From NCBI RefSeq assembly GCF_018882295.1, contig NZ_JACVOR010000002.1:620001-684000 (forward strand): a DNA stretch of 64,000 nt, in the 5' to 3' direction. Shown piece after piece: positions 18,386 to 27,603 of this stretch. A model generated the notes under the pieces. That model saw nothing but the letters and a program-made list of their open reading frames with translations. It did no database searches and was not told the origin of the DNA. The position numbers and the translations under genes were made by a program. Source of the DNA: Polynucleobacter sp. 80A-SIGWE (lineage in GTDB: Bacteria; Pseudomonadota; Gammaproteobacteria; Burkholderiales; Burkholderiaceae). Position 1 is the stretch's first letter, and each line of letters begins with the position of its first letter.

Positions 18386-19273
18386 ATGAAATTGAAGCTA
18401 GACAGCCTAATTGCACCGCTATTTGTAGTTATCTGGAGTACAGGCTTTGTGATTGCACGTTTAGCTATGCCTTACGTAGAGCCAGCCACCTTCCTATTTT
18501 GGCGTTTTGCAGGCGTATTAATGGCTATGGCTTGTCTTAGTCTGGTGTGGAGAATCACTTGGCCTAGCTGGTCTCAAATGAAGCATATTGCAGTTGCTGG
18601 GATGTTGCTACAGTTTGGATACCTATTGGGCGTGTGGTTCGCTGTGCGTTTGGGAATGACGGCTGGCCTAGTAGCCATCATCGTTGGCCTTCAGCCGATT
18701 TTGACAGCTTGGTTTGCGGCCTGGGTTTCTGAAAGAGTGACTGGTAGACAGTGGATTGGCCTAGGCTTTGGTTTTGCTGGTGTGGCTTTAGTGGTGGCGG
18801 AAAAAATTGGTTTTGCCCATATTCCGTTGTTTAGCTATGTCCTCGCGTTTGCAGCTTTGCTTTCAATAACGTTTGGCACCCTCTATCAGAAGAAATTCTG
18901 CCCAGTATTCGATCTTCGCGCCGGTTCATCTATTCAGTTTGGCGTATCTGCTGTTCTCTGCTTTATTTGCATGTATTACTTTGAATCTGGTGTCATGGTG
19001 TGGAATGCTTCTGTTGTTGGCGCATTACTCTGGGCAATTTTCCCACTCTCCATTGGATCGATTAGCTTGCTCTTTATGATGATTCGCAAAGGGGCGGCAA
19101 CCAAGGTAACGAGCCTCTTGTATTTGACGCCCCCAACTACTGCAGTAATGGCGTGGTTCCTATTTGATGAGCCATTCACTTTAATGATGGCAGGGGGCTT
19201 ATTGCTGACTATGACTGGCGTTGTCCTGGTGAATCGCGGACAAACTAGCGCTGTTGCAACGATTGCAGAGTAA
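18386..19273 (+). CDS. EamA/DMT-superfamily transporter
   Basis: This is an inner-membrane protein of 295 residues with about ten hydrophobic helices in two EamA repeats. The first repeat begins LIAPLFVVIWSTGFVIARL and the second begins near residue 150 (SYVLAFAALLSITFGTLYQKK). EamA proteins of this branch (RhaT/YdcZ-like) export metabolites or amino acids. Substrate is unknown. The ribosome-binding site is weak (AATAAG about ten bases before the ATG). It is divergent from the phasin gene and followed after 110 bases by the PBP7-like gene. Confidence 0.9.
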   Translation: MKLKLDSLIAPLFVVIWSTGFVIARLAMPYVEPATFLFWRFAGVLMAMACLSLVWRITWPSWSQMKHIAVAGMLLQFGYLLGVWFAVRLGMTAGLVAIIVGLQPILTAWFAAWVSERVTGRQWIGLGFGFAGVALVVAEKIGFAHIPLFSYVLAFAALLSITFGTLYQKKFCPVFDLRAGSSIQFGVSAVLCFICMYYFESGVMVWNASVVGALLWAIFPLSIGSISLLFMMIRKGAATKVTSLLYLTPPTTAVMAWFLFDEPFTLMMAGGLLLTMTGVVLVNRGQTSAVATIAE

Positions 19274-19383
19274 GGCTGTGCTGTAGGCAAGTATTTTTAC
19301 CGCATATGTGGGCAATAATTGCTGCACAGAAGCAAAAGTTATTTATCATTCGGTATGTTAAAAGTTTTGGAAGGTATTTGGGG

Positions 19384-20424
19384 ATGCATTTGAATCGATT
19401 TAGGCTCATCGCTCTAGCTGTATTAATGTCATTTGGCGTAGCCGCTTCTTTTCAGGTGAATGCAGCCAATAAGGATACTCAAACAGCGAAGACATCTAAG
19501 TCATCAACGAAGGCAACTACCAAGGTAGAGATAAAGAAAGTTGCTAAATCTTCCAAGAAATCTAAAGCCGTTCGCACTACAGTCACCCGATCCAACGATG
19601 CAGTTGTAGAGGCTAGACCTTCATTTGCGACTGCATTGGGATTGCGTGGACAGCATGATGACCTCAGCCTCAAGTCCAGTGTGGCAATGGTGGTTAATCA
19701 AGATACCAAAGAAGTCTATTTTGAAAAAAATCCATCTGTAAGTCTTCCGATTGCCTCCATCACCAAGTTAATGACTGCAATGGTGGTTCTCGACTCCAAA
19801 TTACCTCTTGATGAAACTATTGTCATTAATGCGGATGATGTTCATATCTATCGAACTTCACGTCTTGCGGGCGGTACAGTCTTAACGCGCGAAGAAGCCT
19901 TGTTGTTAGCATTAATGTCCTCTGAGAACCGCGCCGCATATACTCTTGGTAGAAATTACCCAGGTGGTATTCCAGCATTTGTAGATGCTATGAATCGTAA
20001 GGCAAAAGAGATTGGCATGACGCATTCTCATTTTGCAGACCCAACAGGGCTAATGAGTGAGAACGTAGCATCTGCTGAAGATCTCACGCGTATGTTGAGT
20101 GCTGCTTATCAATACAAAATGATTCGCGAGTTTTCGACTTGGCCTGATTTAACTATGGTGATTGCAAAACGTCCACAGAAGTTCCTAAATACCAATCGTT
20201 TAGTGCGGGCTGGTGATATGAATATCGGTCTGCAAAAAACAGGTTTTATTAATGCGGCTGGCAAGTGCTTGGTGATGCAAGCTAGAGTAAACAACACGCC
20301 GTTATTGCTTGTTTTCTTGGACTCCGTTGGTACTCAGTCACGCTTTGCTGATGCTGTTAGGGTGCGCGATTGGTATGAGCGTATGCCTTCTGGCGAGCCG
20401 CATGCAATTCGTCGCTTAATGTAA
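19384..20424 (+). CDS. pbpG: D-alanyl-D-alanine endopeptidase, PBP7/8-type
   Basis: This is a periplasmic penicillin-binding protein (S11 family) that cleaves peptidoglycan cross-links. The ATG at 19384 is chosen over an upstream ATG at 19306 because GGAAGG lies nine bases before it. It also gives a clean signal peptide (MHLNRFRLIALAVLMSFGVA, cleavage after about VNA-AN). A Lys/Thr/Ser-rich stretch (about 30-65) follows. The active-site motifs are all present: Ser125-x-x-Lys128 (SITK), Ser180-Glu-Asn (SEN) and Lys285-Thr-Gly (KTG). The length of 346 residues is close to PBP7 with an added basic linker. It converges on the IclR gene with only 28 bases between. Confidence 0.92.
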   Translation: MHLNRFRLIALAVLMSFGVAASFQVNAANKDTQTAKTSKSSTKATTKVEIKKVAKSSKKSKAVRTTVTRSNDAVVEARPSFATALGLRGQHDDLSLKSSVAMVVNQDTKEVYFEKNPSVSLPIASITKLMTAMVVLDSKLPLDETIVINADDVHIYRTSRLAGGTVLTREEALLLALMSSENRAAYTLGRNYPGGIPAFVDAMNRKAKEIGMTHSHFADPTGLMSENVASAEDLTRMLSAAYQYKMIREFSTWPDLTMVIAKRPQKFLNTNRLVRAGDMNIGLQKTGFINAAGKCLVMQARVNNTPLLLVFLDSVGTQSRFADAVRVRDWYERMPSGEPHAIRRLM

Positions 20425-20452
20425 GAATCACATTCGCGAACGAAATTCAGTT

Positions 20453-21271
20453 TTAGGAGTTTGAGTCGTTGACCTTGGGTTTGTAACCCATACCCTTAGA
20501 AATCTGCAAAGCCGTATCTTGTAAGAGCTTCAACCAATCCGCTTGAATGCGATCCGTTGGGGAGCTTAATGACAGTCCTGCCACCAACTTACCGCTGTCA
20601 TCAAAAATCTCAGCAGCAACACAGCTCACGCCGAGTTCCAATTCTTCGTTATCGCGAGCGTGACCTAATTTACGCACTTGATTGAGTTCTGAATCCAATT
20701 TTGCTAATTCAGTAATGCTATTTCTTGTATGCCCAGCTAAACCAGTGCGGGTGACATAGGCTCGAACTTGGCTTGGGTCATCACTTGCCAAAAACAATTT
20801 TCCAACCGATGTGAGGTGAAGTGGTGCACGACCACCAATAGCGCGAACTACTTGCATGCCGGAGCGCTCGCTATACGCACGATCAATGTAAACGATTTCA
20901 TCACCTTGGCGTACTGAAAGGTTGATAGTCTCGCCAGTGAGTTTATGCAGGGCTCGCATTGGTGCTTGAGCTGCCTCACGAACTGAAAGACGCGCCTTAA
21001 CCAAATTTCCAAGCTCGAGTAACTTCAGGCCAAGGCGATAGGTGCCGCCATCGCCACGCTCTACTAGGCGGCAGGCAACCAGGTCATTTAGGATGCGGTG
21101 GGCTGTAGAGGGGTGTAAATCGGTCTCCTCAGCGAGATTTTTAAGGCTGCTAGACTCTTCGTGTGTTGCTAGGGCATCGAGCAGGTTCATCATGCGCTCA
21201 ACTACCTGGATAGCTGTTTTGCCAGCCTCGCCAGGTACTTTTGCTACTTTTTCGGGTTTGCTCGTTGTCAT
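20453..21271 (-). CDS. IclR-family transcriptional regulator
   Basis: This is a regulator of 272 residues with an N-terminal winged helix (SLKNLAEETDLHPSTAHRIL, about 45-65) and a C-terminal IclR effector domain containing LSLSSPTDRI. The ATG at 21271 is preferred over a TTG at 21298 because the extra nine residues are not family-like. No strong ribosome-binding site is seen for either. It sits 85 bases downstream of pyrD on the same strand. IclR proteins usually control aromatic or carboxylic acid catabolism, but no such target lies adjacent, so the regulon is unknown. Confidence 0.9.
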   Translation of the reverse strand: MTTSKPEKVAKVPGEAGKTAIQVVERMMNLLDALATHEESSSLKNLAEETDLHPSTAHRILNDLVACRLVERGDGGTYRLGLKLLELGNLVKARLSVREAAQAPMRALHKLTGETINLSVRQGDEIVYIDRAYSERSGMQVVRAIGGRAPLHLTSVGKLFLASDDPSQVRAYVTRTGLAGHTRNSITELAKLDSELNQVRKLGHARDNEELELGVSCVAAEIFDDSGKLVAGLSLSSPTDRIQADWLKLLQDTALQISKGMGYKPKVNDSNS

Positions 21272-21356
21272 GCTGTCAATTGTAGCGATTTTTAGCAAAA
21301 TTGCACAATATGAAACGCCATTGCAATACCAAAATGCGGGTTTGGGGTCTGCTAAG

Positions 21357-22388
21357 TTATTTCCTTAATGCAGTTGCGCACTCAGCAATCAGTTTTGGGC
21401 CACGATAGATTAGGCCACTATAGACTTGCACTAGGCTGGCACCAGCCTCTATTTTTTCCTCTGCATCTTTGCCCGACAGGATGCCGCCAACGCCAATAAT
21501 TGGAATGGCATCTCCTAAATACTGCTTCAGACTCTTAACAACTTCAGTAGAGGCAATACGAACTGGAGCGCCAGACAAGCCACCAGCTTCTTGACCATAT
21601 TGAAGATCTTGCACTGCTTCACGGGCAATCGTTGTATTTGTTGCGATGATTGCATCAATCTTAAATTCAAGTAAGAGATCGGCGATCAGTTTGATGTCAT
21701 TTTGATCTAGGTCTGGTGCAATCTTTAAAAAGAGCGGTTTGCGAACACCATGCATATCGCATAGTGCTTCTCGTGCTAAATGCAGAGAGCCAAGTAAAGC
21801 GCGCAACATTTCTTCGCCTTGAAGGGCGCGTAAATTCTGTGTATTGGGGGAGGAGATATTGACGGTGATATATGAAGCAACTTCATATACCGCTTCCATG
21901 GCCGTGACGTAATCGCTAGCAGCATCCTCAATTGGGGTGCTTGCGTTCTTGCCGATGTTTAAACCAACGATGCCACCATTTTGCCAATATGAAGAGTTGC
22001 GAACACGCTTGACACACGCATCGACACCATCATTATTAAACCCCATGCGATTAATGATGGCATGCGCTTGCGGTAATCGAAACATGCGAGGCTTTGGATT
22101 ACCGGGTTGTGGCTTCGGCGTGACTGTACCGATTTCTAAAAAACCAAAACCTAAGGAGCCAAGGGCATCAATGTGTTTGCCATCTTTATCTAGTCCGGCG
22201 GCAAGCCCAATTGGATTTGGAAAGGTAATGCCGCATAAGTTTCTGGGATCGGCAGCAGGTTGCTCAACTAGGTGACGCAATAAGCCCCAGCGCTGCGCGC
22301 GATCAAGATTGCTTAGGGTCAGGTTGTGCGCTTGCTCTGGGTCTAAAGAAAATAGCCAAGGGCGGAGAAGAGGGTAACTATCGATCAT
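21357..22388 (-). CDS. pyrD: Dihydroorotate dehydrogenase (quinone), class 2
   Basis: This FMN enzyme oxidises dihydroorotate to orotate at the inner membrane face with quinone as acceptor (fourth step of UMP synthesis). The N-terminal helix ([20 protein letters not shown]) is the class 2 membrane-associating extension. Catalytic-loop and FMN motifs visible are [13 protein letters not shown], the substrate-site motif [20 protein letters not shown] with the catalytic Ser, and KIAPDLD. The length of 343 residues is normal. It is the last of the aat-bpt-pyrD group, nine bases after bpt. Confidence 0.97.
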   Translation of the reverse strand: MIDSYPLLRPWLFSLDPEQAHNLTLSNLDRAQRWGLLRHLVEQPAADPRNLCGITFPNPIGLAAGLDKDGKHIDALGSLGFGFLEIGTVTPKPQPGNPKPRMFRLPQAHAIINRMGFNNDGVDACVKRVRNSSYWQNGGIVGLNIGKNASTPIEDAASDYVTAMEAVYEVASYITVNISSPNTQNLRALQGEEMLRALLGSLHLAREALCDMHGVRKPLFLKIAPDLDQNDIKLIADLLLEFKIDAIIATNTTIAREAVQDLQYGQEAGGLSGAPVRIASTEVVKSLKQYLGDAIPIIGVGGILSGKDAEEKIEAGASLVQVYSGLIYRGPKLIAECATALRK

Positions 22389-22397
22389 GGGTAGATA

Positions 22398-23153
22398 TTA
22401 TGGCCCAATGATGGATTGCCAATGATCATCCATTAATCCTTCGATAGGCTGGAACTTGGCCTTATAGGACATTTTTTCACTATTCTCGATGTAGTAGCCG
22501 AGATATAGATAGGGCAGATCCAATTCTAGGGCCTGCTGAATCTGCCACAGAATGCTAAAGCTCCCATAACTGGAAGAGGTATTGCTGGTATCAAAGAAGG
22601 TGTACACAGATGAGATGCCCTGATCCAAGACATCAATCATGCTCACCATTCGAAGGCGCCCTGGATGAGGGTCATGCGGACCATCACGAAATTCAACGAT
22701 TCTCGAGTTCACTCGGCTTTGTAATAGAAATTGCATGTACTGATCTTGGCTATCTTCACTACCTTGATCCATATCGCCACCAGAATGGCGATTGCTTTGG
22801 TAGGTTTGATAAAGCTGATAGTGCTCCTCTTGGTAGCCTAAATTCAGAACGCGAATATCTAGTCCCGCATGTTTTTTCCAGGAGCGCTTTTGACTGCGGT
22901 TGGGCGAAAACTGTTTTACTGGGATGCGGGTTGCTGTGCAGGCATTACATTCATCGCAATAGGGTCGATAGGTATATAGACCGCTGCGACGAAAACCTGC
23001 ATTGACTAGTTCACCATATAAATCAGCATGGATGAGGTGAGAGGGCGTAGCCACCTGTGAGCGAGCAGTCTTACCTGGCAGATAGCTACAAGGATAGGGT
23101 GCTGTCGCGTAGAACTGAAGTTCAGTTAAAGGAAGTTCTTTTAATTGGGTCAT
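22398..23153 (-). CDS. bpt: Aspartate/glutamate leucyltransferase (Bpt; ATE-family)
   Basis: Bpt transfers Leu from Leu-tRNA to N-terminal Asp or Glu, marking proteins for ClpS/ClpAP. The protein is 251 residues. The N-terminal ATE domain has the [14 protein letters not shown] cysteine cluster (two CxxC-type pairs around residues 67-73), preceded by YRPYC. The C-terminal domain contains [17 protein letters not shown], the conserved GNAT-like core. It overlaps aat by 4 bases, so the two N-degron transferases are translationally coupled. Confidence 0.95.
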   Translation of the reverse strand: MTQLKELPLTELQFYATAPYPCSYLPGKTARSQVATPSHLIHADLYGELVNAGFRRSGLYTYRPYCDECNACTATRIPVKQFSPNRSQKRSWKKHAGLDIRVLNLGYQEEHYQLYQTYQSNRHSGGDMDQGSEDSQDQYMQFLLQSRVNSRIVEFRDGPHDPHPGRLRMVSMIDVLDQGISSVYTFFDTSNTSSSYGSFSILWQIQQALELDLPYLYLGYYIENSEKMSYKAKFQPIEGLMDDHWQSIIGP

Positions 23154-23887
23154 AGCCAGTGACGCAAAATTGCTTTATCAAATGTCCAAGGAATCCCTAT
23201 ATTAGTTTGCTTTAATGCAACTTGCAGATGGGTCAAAAATGCATCCCGAGATATTGGTGCAGCCCCCAAAGAATCAAGGTGAGCAGTTTCCTGCTGACAG
23301 TCAATCATTTCGACTTGATGTTGTTCGCACCAAGCGGCAAGAGCGGCCAAGGCAATTTTGGAGGCATCGGTTTGATGGCTAAACATGGATTCTCCGAAAA
23401 CCATCCCACCAAATGCAACGCAATAGAGACCGCCAATCAGAAGTCCATCTTCCGTTACCGCAATACTATGGGCATGCCCTTGTTCATGAAGTTGCGTATA
23501 GGCGTCCATGATTTCATGGGTGATCCATGTGCCATCTTGATCTTTTCTCGTGGCGGTTGCGCAAGAGCGAACGACTGCTCCGAAATCATCATCAACACGG
23601 ATATCTTTTTGCGAATCTGTTAAAAAATGTCGAATGGTTTTCTTCAGCGAGTCATGGCACTTAAAGTTCTTAGGCTTTAATACCATGCGAGGATTGGGTG
23701 ACCACCATAAAACCGGCTGATTATCTGAGTACCAGGGGAATATTCCCATTTGGTAGGCGCGAGCTAGCTGCCCTGGATAAATACGCTCACTGACCGCTAT
23801 TAAGCCAGGAACACTTGGGTCGGGATCTGCGCAATCAATTGGGTTAGGAAATTCATCCTGAGATCCCAGCCAGTTGATATTGCTCAT
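23150..23887 (-). CDS. aat: Leucyl/phenylalanyl-tRNA--protein transferase
   Basis: Aat adds Leu or Phe to N-terminal Lys or Arg of proteins, the other entry to the bacterial N-degron pathway. The ATG at 23887 (245 residues) starts [16 protein letters not shown], which matches the family N-terminus. Upstream in-frame codons overlap the NUDIX gene and are unlikely to be used. Motifs include [20 protein letters not shown] and the SVYCVAFGG-like region [19 protein letters not shown], plus [14 protein letters not shown] near the end. It is 13 bases after the NUDIX stop and overlaps bpt by 4. Confidence 0.96.
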   Translation of the reverse strand: MSNINWLGSQDEFPNPIDCADPDPSVPGLIAVSERIYPGQLARAYQMGIFPWYSDNQPVLWWSPNPRMVLKPKNFKCHDSLKKTIRHFLTDSQKDIRVDDDFGAVVRSCATATRKDQDGTWITHEIMDAYTQLHEQGHAHSIAVTEDGLLIGGLYCVAFGGMVFGESMFSHQTDASKIALAALAAWCEQHQVEMIDCQQETAHLDSLGAAPISRDAFLTHLQVALKQTNIGIPWTFDKAILRHWL

Positions 23888-23900
23888 GTTCTTGCGTTGA

Positions 23901-24461
23901 TTAGATTTTTTCTGTTGGCAGAATATCTCTGCTGCGAACACCAAACTCAATACCTGAATCAAATACCCCTGCGGCACGATCAGCAAAGAACCACTCTAGA
24001 GTTTGCTTCACTGTTGGAAAGGCAATCTCACTCCATGGAATATCCTGTTCATTGAATAGAGCAACTTCTAGACTCTCTTCGCCGGCTTGAAAGTCTGGCG
24101 AAGTCATCTTGGCGAGATAGAACAGGTGTACTTGCTCGGCATGTGGCACATTGAGAAGGGAGTACAGTGGGCCGATCTCAACAATGGCGCCAGCTTCCTC
24201 TTGAGTTTCTCTCGCTGCACCCGTGCTAGTGCTTTCACCAAGCTCCATAAATCCAGCGGGAAGAGTCCAGTAACCATGGCGAGGCTCTATGGCACGACGG
24301 CACAATAAAATCTGCTTGCCAAAGACGGGAATGCTGCCAACCACGTTACGTGGATTGAAATAATGAATGCTTCCACAAGAATCACAAACATGACGTTCCC
24401 GCGAATCATCCGCAGGAATCTTGATGCTAATGGGCGCTGCGCATTGCGAGCAAAACTTCAT
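23901..24461 (-). CDS. NUDIX hydrolase with N-terminal zinc ribbon
   Basis: This 186-residue protein has a zinc ribbon at the start (CSQCAAP and CDSCGSIHYFNP, two CxxC pairs) and a NUDIX box (about 71-93) that follows the G-x5-E-x7-REUxEExGU pattern: GFMELGES, then ARETQEEAGA. The zinc ribbon plus NUDIX layout resembles NudC-like and ADP-ribose/NADH pyrophosphatases, but it is shorter than NudC. The substrate is unknown; nucleotide-sugar or dinucleotide clean-up is typical. It lies between the PabB-PabC fusion and aat in a same-strand run. Confidence 0.9.
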   Translation of the reverse strand: MKFCSQCAAPISIKIPADDSRERHVCDSCGSIHYFNPRNVVGSIPVFGKQILLCRRAIEPRHGYWTLPAGFMELGESTSTGAARETQEEAGAIVEIGPLYSLLNVPHAEQVHLFYLAKMTSPDFQAGEESLEVALFNEQDIPWSEIAFPTVKQTLEWFFADRAAGVFDSGIEFGVRSRDILPTEKI

Positions 24462-24470
24462 GCGGGCTTT

Positions 24471-26297
24471 CTAAAAATGGGCGGTGATATGGCCACGTAG
24501 TGCATTGCTAAGCATAATCTCTTTTGCATTTCGAACATCATCAATAGTCAGGTTTGCCTCATGGGCATTCCATTTTGAATCATTCAATATGATTGACCTC
24601 ATGACTCCTGGCAGTAGGCCTGCTGTGACTGGTGGCGTCAGCCATCGATCGCCCGACTTAATAAAGATGCTGCTTCTTCCGCCTTCGGTGACAAAGCCTT
24701 GTTCGTTAACAAAAAGAGCGTCAAAGCCACCATGCTCTTCTGCTAATTTCCAGGCCTGGTCATAAATATCTCTACTACTCACTTTATGCCTCAGCAAAAC
24801 ATTGCCAGAGTGAAGGGTGGCATTATCTGGGTCAGGAAGAATATCGCTTGCCCAAAAAATCTTCACTGATTCAGGAAGGGGGCTGATTGGGGAGATTTGG
24901 TAACTGGGTTTCCCAGAATAATCCAAATCCAATCGCAAGCGGTAGTCAGTATCGCTAGAGACATTCTTGCAAGCGCTCTCAATAACCTTGCTTATGTCGG
25001 TCATGGAGTAGGGAATGCAAAGCGCTAGAGCTGAATCGGACAAACGCTCTAAGTGAAGTTGCAGATGCTGAGCTTTGCCTTGACTAACTAAGATCGTTTC
25101 AAAAAGCCCTAGCTCGCTGGGGAGCTTGCTTAAGAAAGCCGCTTTAATCTGGCATTCCTCCCATTCTTGCGAAGCTTCAGAATCAATCGTGATACCGGCG
25201 CCGATGCCCAATGTAAATGGTGCTGCATGCGAGTCGATACTCCGTTCAATTTCAAGTGTGCGGATAGGAACGCTAAATGCAAAGTCGCCGCTAGGATCGA
25301 TCCAGCCAAGTGCGCCGCAATAGTAGCCGCGATCTTGTGGCTCCAATTCTTGGATGATTTGCATGCTGCGTTTCTTGGGTGCTCCAGTTACGGAGCCACA
25401 AGGAAAGACAGCATCGAGTACATCACGTAACTCAATTCCCGGTTTTATCTTAGCCTGAACAGTTGATGTCATTTGGAGTACATCACCGTATCTGGCGACC
25501 TCAAAGAGCTCTGGAACAGAAACGGTTCCAGGTAGAGCCAAGCGACTAAGATCATTACGCAGTAAATCAACAATCATGACGTTCTCTGCTTGATTCTTAG
25601 CGTCAGCTGATAGGTGCTCTGCTGAATCATTTAATGCACTAGCGGTGCCTTTCATTGGCATAGCTTTTAGAGTGCCGCCTTGCTTCTGAATAAATAACTC
25701 AGGGGACTGAGAAAGAATATAGTTCGAGTCACTCTCAATAAATGCACCAAATCTTCCTGGTTGGCGACTTCTTAATCGTGAATACAGTGCGAGCGGGTCA
25801 CCATAGGCCTCTCCCGTTATCCGAAAGGTGTGATTAATTTGGTAAGTATCACCATTACGAATGTACTCCTGAATAGTCTCAATATCGGACTTAAATTTCT
25901 CTTCATCAATAGAAAAATGAAGATTAGCAACGCCTGCAACTTGAGATTCAGAATTTAGGGTCGCAACTGCGCCCTTAATGAAGGCATCAACATCCTGCTT
26001 GCTAAGGCTTTCATAGGATCTAAAAGACCATGCCTGAATTAGCGGGTGATTTTTCTGATCCTCAGCGATGAGCCGATCAATTTTATGAATGTATAAGCCC
26101 AATTCATAAGCAAACGCTGCGACAACATATTCGCCCTGACGCAATGCTTCATTGATATTACGCAGGCATTGATCTACAGCGGAAATTGTCTCCGAATAGC
26201 TGGACTGAGGGTAGACAGTCCAGCACTGAAGAGCATTTTGATATAGGCGGCTGCTAGGCTGAGCTTGAGTGCTCTGGGCATCATCCAGCAAGATCAT
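24471..26297 (-). CDS. pabB: Fused aminodeoxychorismate synthase component I / aminodeoxychorismate lyase (PabB-PabC)
   Basis: The fusion makes 4-aminobenzoate for folate: the first domain converts chorismate to aminodeoxychorismate and the second releases pyruvate. Residues about 1-375 are a PabB/TrpE-type chorismate-binding domain with Lys216 in MPMKGTAS, the Lys that separates PabB from anthranilate synthase, plus VMIVDLLRNDL and FPCGSVTGAPKKR. Residues about 380-608 are a class IV PLP aminotransferase fold (LGLFETILV, HKVSSRDIYDQAW, VTEGGRSSIF). The ATG at 26297 gives the usual family start MILLDD; a TTG at 26318 would add seven residues. The glutaminase partner PabA is not nearby. Confidence 0.93.
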   Translation of the reverse strand: MILLDDAQSTQAQPSSRLYQNALQCWTVYPQSSYSETISAVDQCLRNINEALRQGEYVVAAFAYELGLYIHKIDRLIAEDQKNHPLIQAWSFRSYESLSKQDVDAFIKGAVATLNSESQVAGVANLHFSIDEEKFKSDIETIQEYIRNGDTYQINHTFRITGEAYGDPLALYSRLRSRQPGRFGAFIESDSNYILSQSPELFIQKQGGTLKAMPMKGTASALNDSAEHLSADAKNQAENVMIVDLLRNDLSRLALPGTVSVPELFEVARYGDVLQMTSTVQAKIKPGIELRDVLDAVFPCGSVTGAPKKRSMQIIQELEPQDRGYYCGALGWIDPSGDFAFSVPIRTLEIERSIDSHAAPFTLGIGAGITIDSEASQEWEECQIKAAFLSKLPSELGLFETILVSQGKAQHLQLHLERLSDSALALCIPYSMTDISKVIESACKNVSSDTDYRLRLDLDYSGKPSYQISPISPLPESVKIFWASDILPDPDNATLHSGNVLLRHKVSSRDIYDQAWKLAEEHGGFDALFVNEQGFVTEGGRSSIFIKSGDRWLTPPVTAGLLPGVMRSIILNDSKWNAHEANLTIDDVRNAKEIMLSNALRGHITAHF

Positions 26298-26333
26298 GTA
26301 TTGACCGTCAGAGCTCAAATAGATCTGTAGAAA

Positions 26334-26909
26334 TTACTTGAGAACAGTTGCAGATTCAATCGTAACCGTCTTGCTAGGAACATCTGCCATGCGTCCCATT
26401 TTCGGTGCTGGTGCAACCATCGTAGGAATTTTACGGATTGCATCAATGGTTTGTGTTCCAGAAATTACTTTGCCGAATACCGTGTAGCCATTGCCCATCG
26501 CATTTGGGTAATTCAAGCCTTCGTTGTCCTTAACGTTAATAAAGAACTGGGCAGTTGCGGAATCAGGATCAGAGGTACGAGCCATTGCAATGGTGTAGGT
26601 GTCATTCTTGAGACCATTTTGAGCTTCTGAAACTACTGGGGCATTAGTAGGCTTTTGAACCAAGTCAGGAGTAAAGCCGCCACCTTGAATCATGAAGCCA
26701 TCAATCACACGGTGAAAAATAGTGCCGTTATAAAACCCGCTATTTACGTAGTTCAAAAAGTTGGCAGTGGTTTTTGGTGCTTTTACAGAATCGAGTTCGA
26801 CTACAAAATTACCCATGGTAGTTTTGAATTCAACTTTAGGGCCTGCAAAGCATGCCGCACTAGTAATGAGGCTGGTAATCATGAATAGAGAGGCAATGAT
26901 TTTGCGCAT
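26334..26909 (-). CDS. ppiA: Periplasmic cyclophilin-type peptidyl-prolyl isomerase
   Basis: This prolyl isomerase (191 residues) is likely periplasmic. The ATG at 26909 is preferred because AGGA lies upstream and it begins a clear signal peptide (MRKIIASLFMITSLITSAACFA); the longer frame to 27011 would bury that signal inside. Core motifs are FLNYVNSGFYNGTIFHRVID (catalytic Arg in HRVI), GFMIQGGGF, and AMARTSDPDSATAQFFINV. The C-terminus VFGKVISGTQTIDAI is typical of PpiA/PpiB. It lies 53 bases after the HCCA isomerase-like gene. Confidence 0.93.
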   Translation of the reverse strand: MRKIIASLFMITSLITSAACFAGPKVEFKTTMGNFVVELDSVKAPKTTANFLNYVNSGFYNGTIFHRVIDGFMIQGGGFTPDLVQKPTNAPVVSEAQNGLKNDTYTIAMARTSDPDSATAQFFINVKDNEGLNYPNAMGNGYTVFGKVISGTQTIDAIRKIPTMVAPAPKMGRMADVPSKTVTIESATVLK

Positions 26910-26961
26910 AGTGAATGTCCTTAAAAATCTAGTAAAAATGGGATAAATCTTATTGTATTGC

Positions 26962-27603
26962 TCAAAGGCCAGATGGTAGTTGGCCCGCGTGCTGGTAAGC
27001 TGCCTCTTCAAACATCTTGGGTCTGTCTAGATAATCCAAAGCCCAGTCGATGGTATCGACTCCCCAAAACGCATGACCATGAATAACTAAGGTTGGTACA
27101 CCAAATGCACCATCTGCTTTAGCTTTCTCCGTATTGCTAATTAGCTTGGCCTTGATATCCGGAGCATCTGGTTTTGGCGTATCGGCTTCCAAACCAAGGT
27201 ATTGACAGAATTCTGGCCAGGATAAATTGGGATCCTTGCCCTCTACCCAAACAAATTCAAATGCACGCTCAACCATTTCCCATTGAGCATCTTGTTGAAC
27301 AAGTAGACGTTGCGCAGCCACAGTCAAAAAAGGGTGGTGATCCGGAAATTGAAATGGCAAGCCAAGCTTGTCAGCAAGCCATACGCAGTATTGGTATGTG
27401 TGAGGGCGCTTTGCTTCTATTTCTCCAGGTCCGCGATTATCGGTTGCTCGAAAGAGACCGCCGAGCAAGATCGGAATTGGTTGAATATTGACGCGCTGAT
27501 CAAGGCGGTGTCGCTGTTTGATGTAGAAATACGAGAAAGGAGAGATGATGTCGTAATAAAAAGTCCCGGCAATTGGAGTTGCACTCTTTAGATCTTGAAT
27601 CAT
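26962..27603 (-). CDS. DsbA-fold 2-hydroxychromene-2-carboxylate isomerase-like protein
   Basis: This 213-residue thioredoxin/DsbA-fold protein has the kappa-GST (HCCA isomerase) signature: FYYDIISPFSYFYIKQR at the start with Ser-Pro-Phe in place of a redox CxxC, an all-helical insert, and FGVPTLVIHGHAFWGVDTID near the C-terminus. HCCA isomerases act in naphthalene breakdown with glutathione, but relatives are widespread with no aromatic pathway nearby, as here. A detoxification role is therefore only an inference. Its start overlaps the rarA stop by 4 bases (ATGA-type coupling). Confidence 0.87.
   Translation of the reverse strand: MIQDLKSATPIAGTFYYDIISPFSYFYIKQRHRLDQRVNIQPIPILLGGLFRATDNRGPGEIEAKRPHTYQYCVWLADKLGLPFQFPDHHPFLTVAAQRLLVQQDAQWEMVERAFEFVWVEGKDPNLSWPEFCQYLGLEADTPKPDAPDIKAKLISNTEKAKADGAFGVPTLVIHGHAFWGVDTIDWALDYLDRPKMFEEAAYQHAGQLPSGL

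Noticed and set aside
20425..20452. Short palindrome TTCGCGAA between the PBP7-like and IclR genes
   Set aside because: Eight bases with no T-run is too weak for a terminator or operator call.
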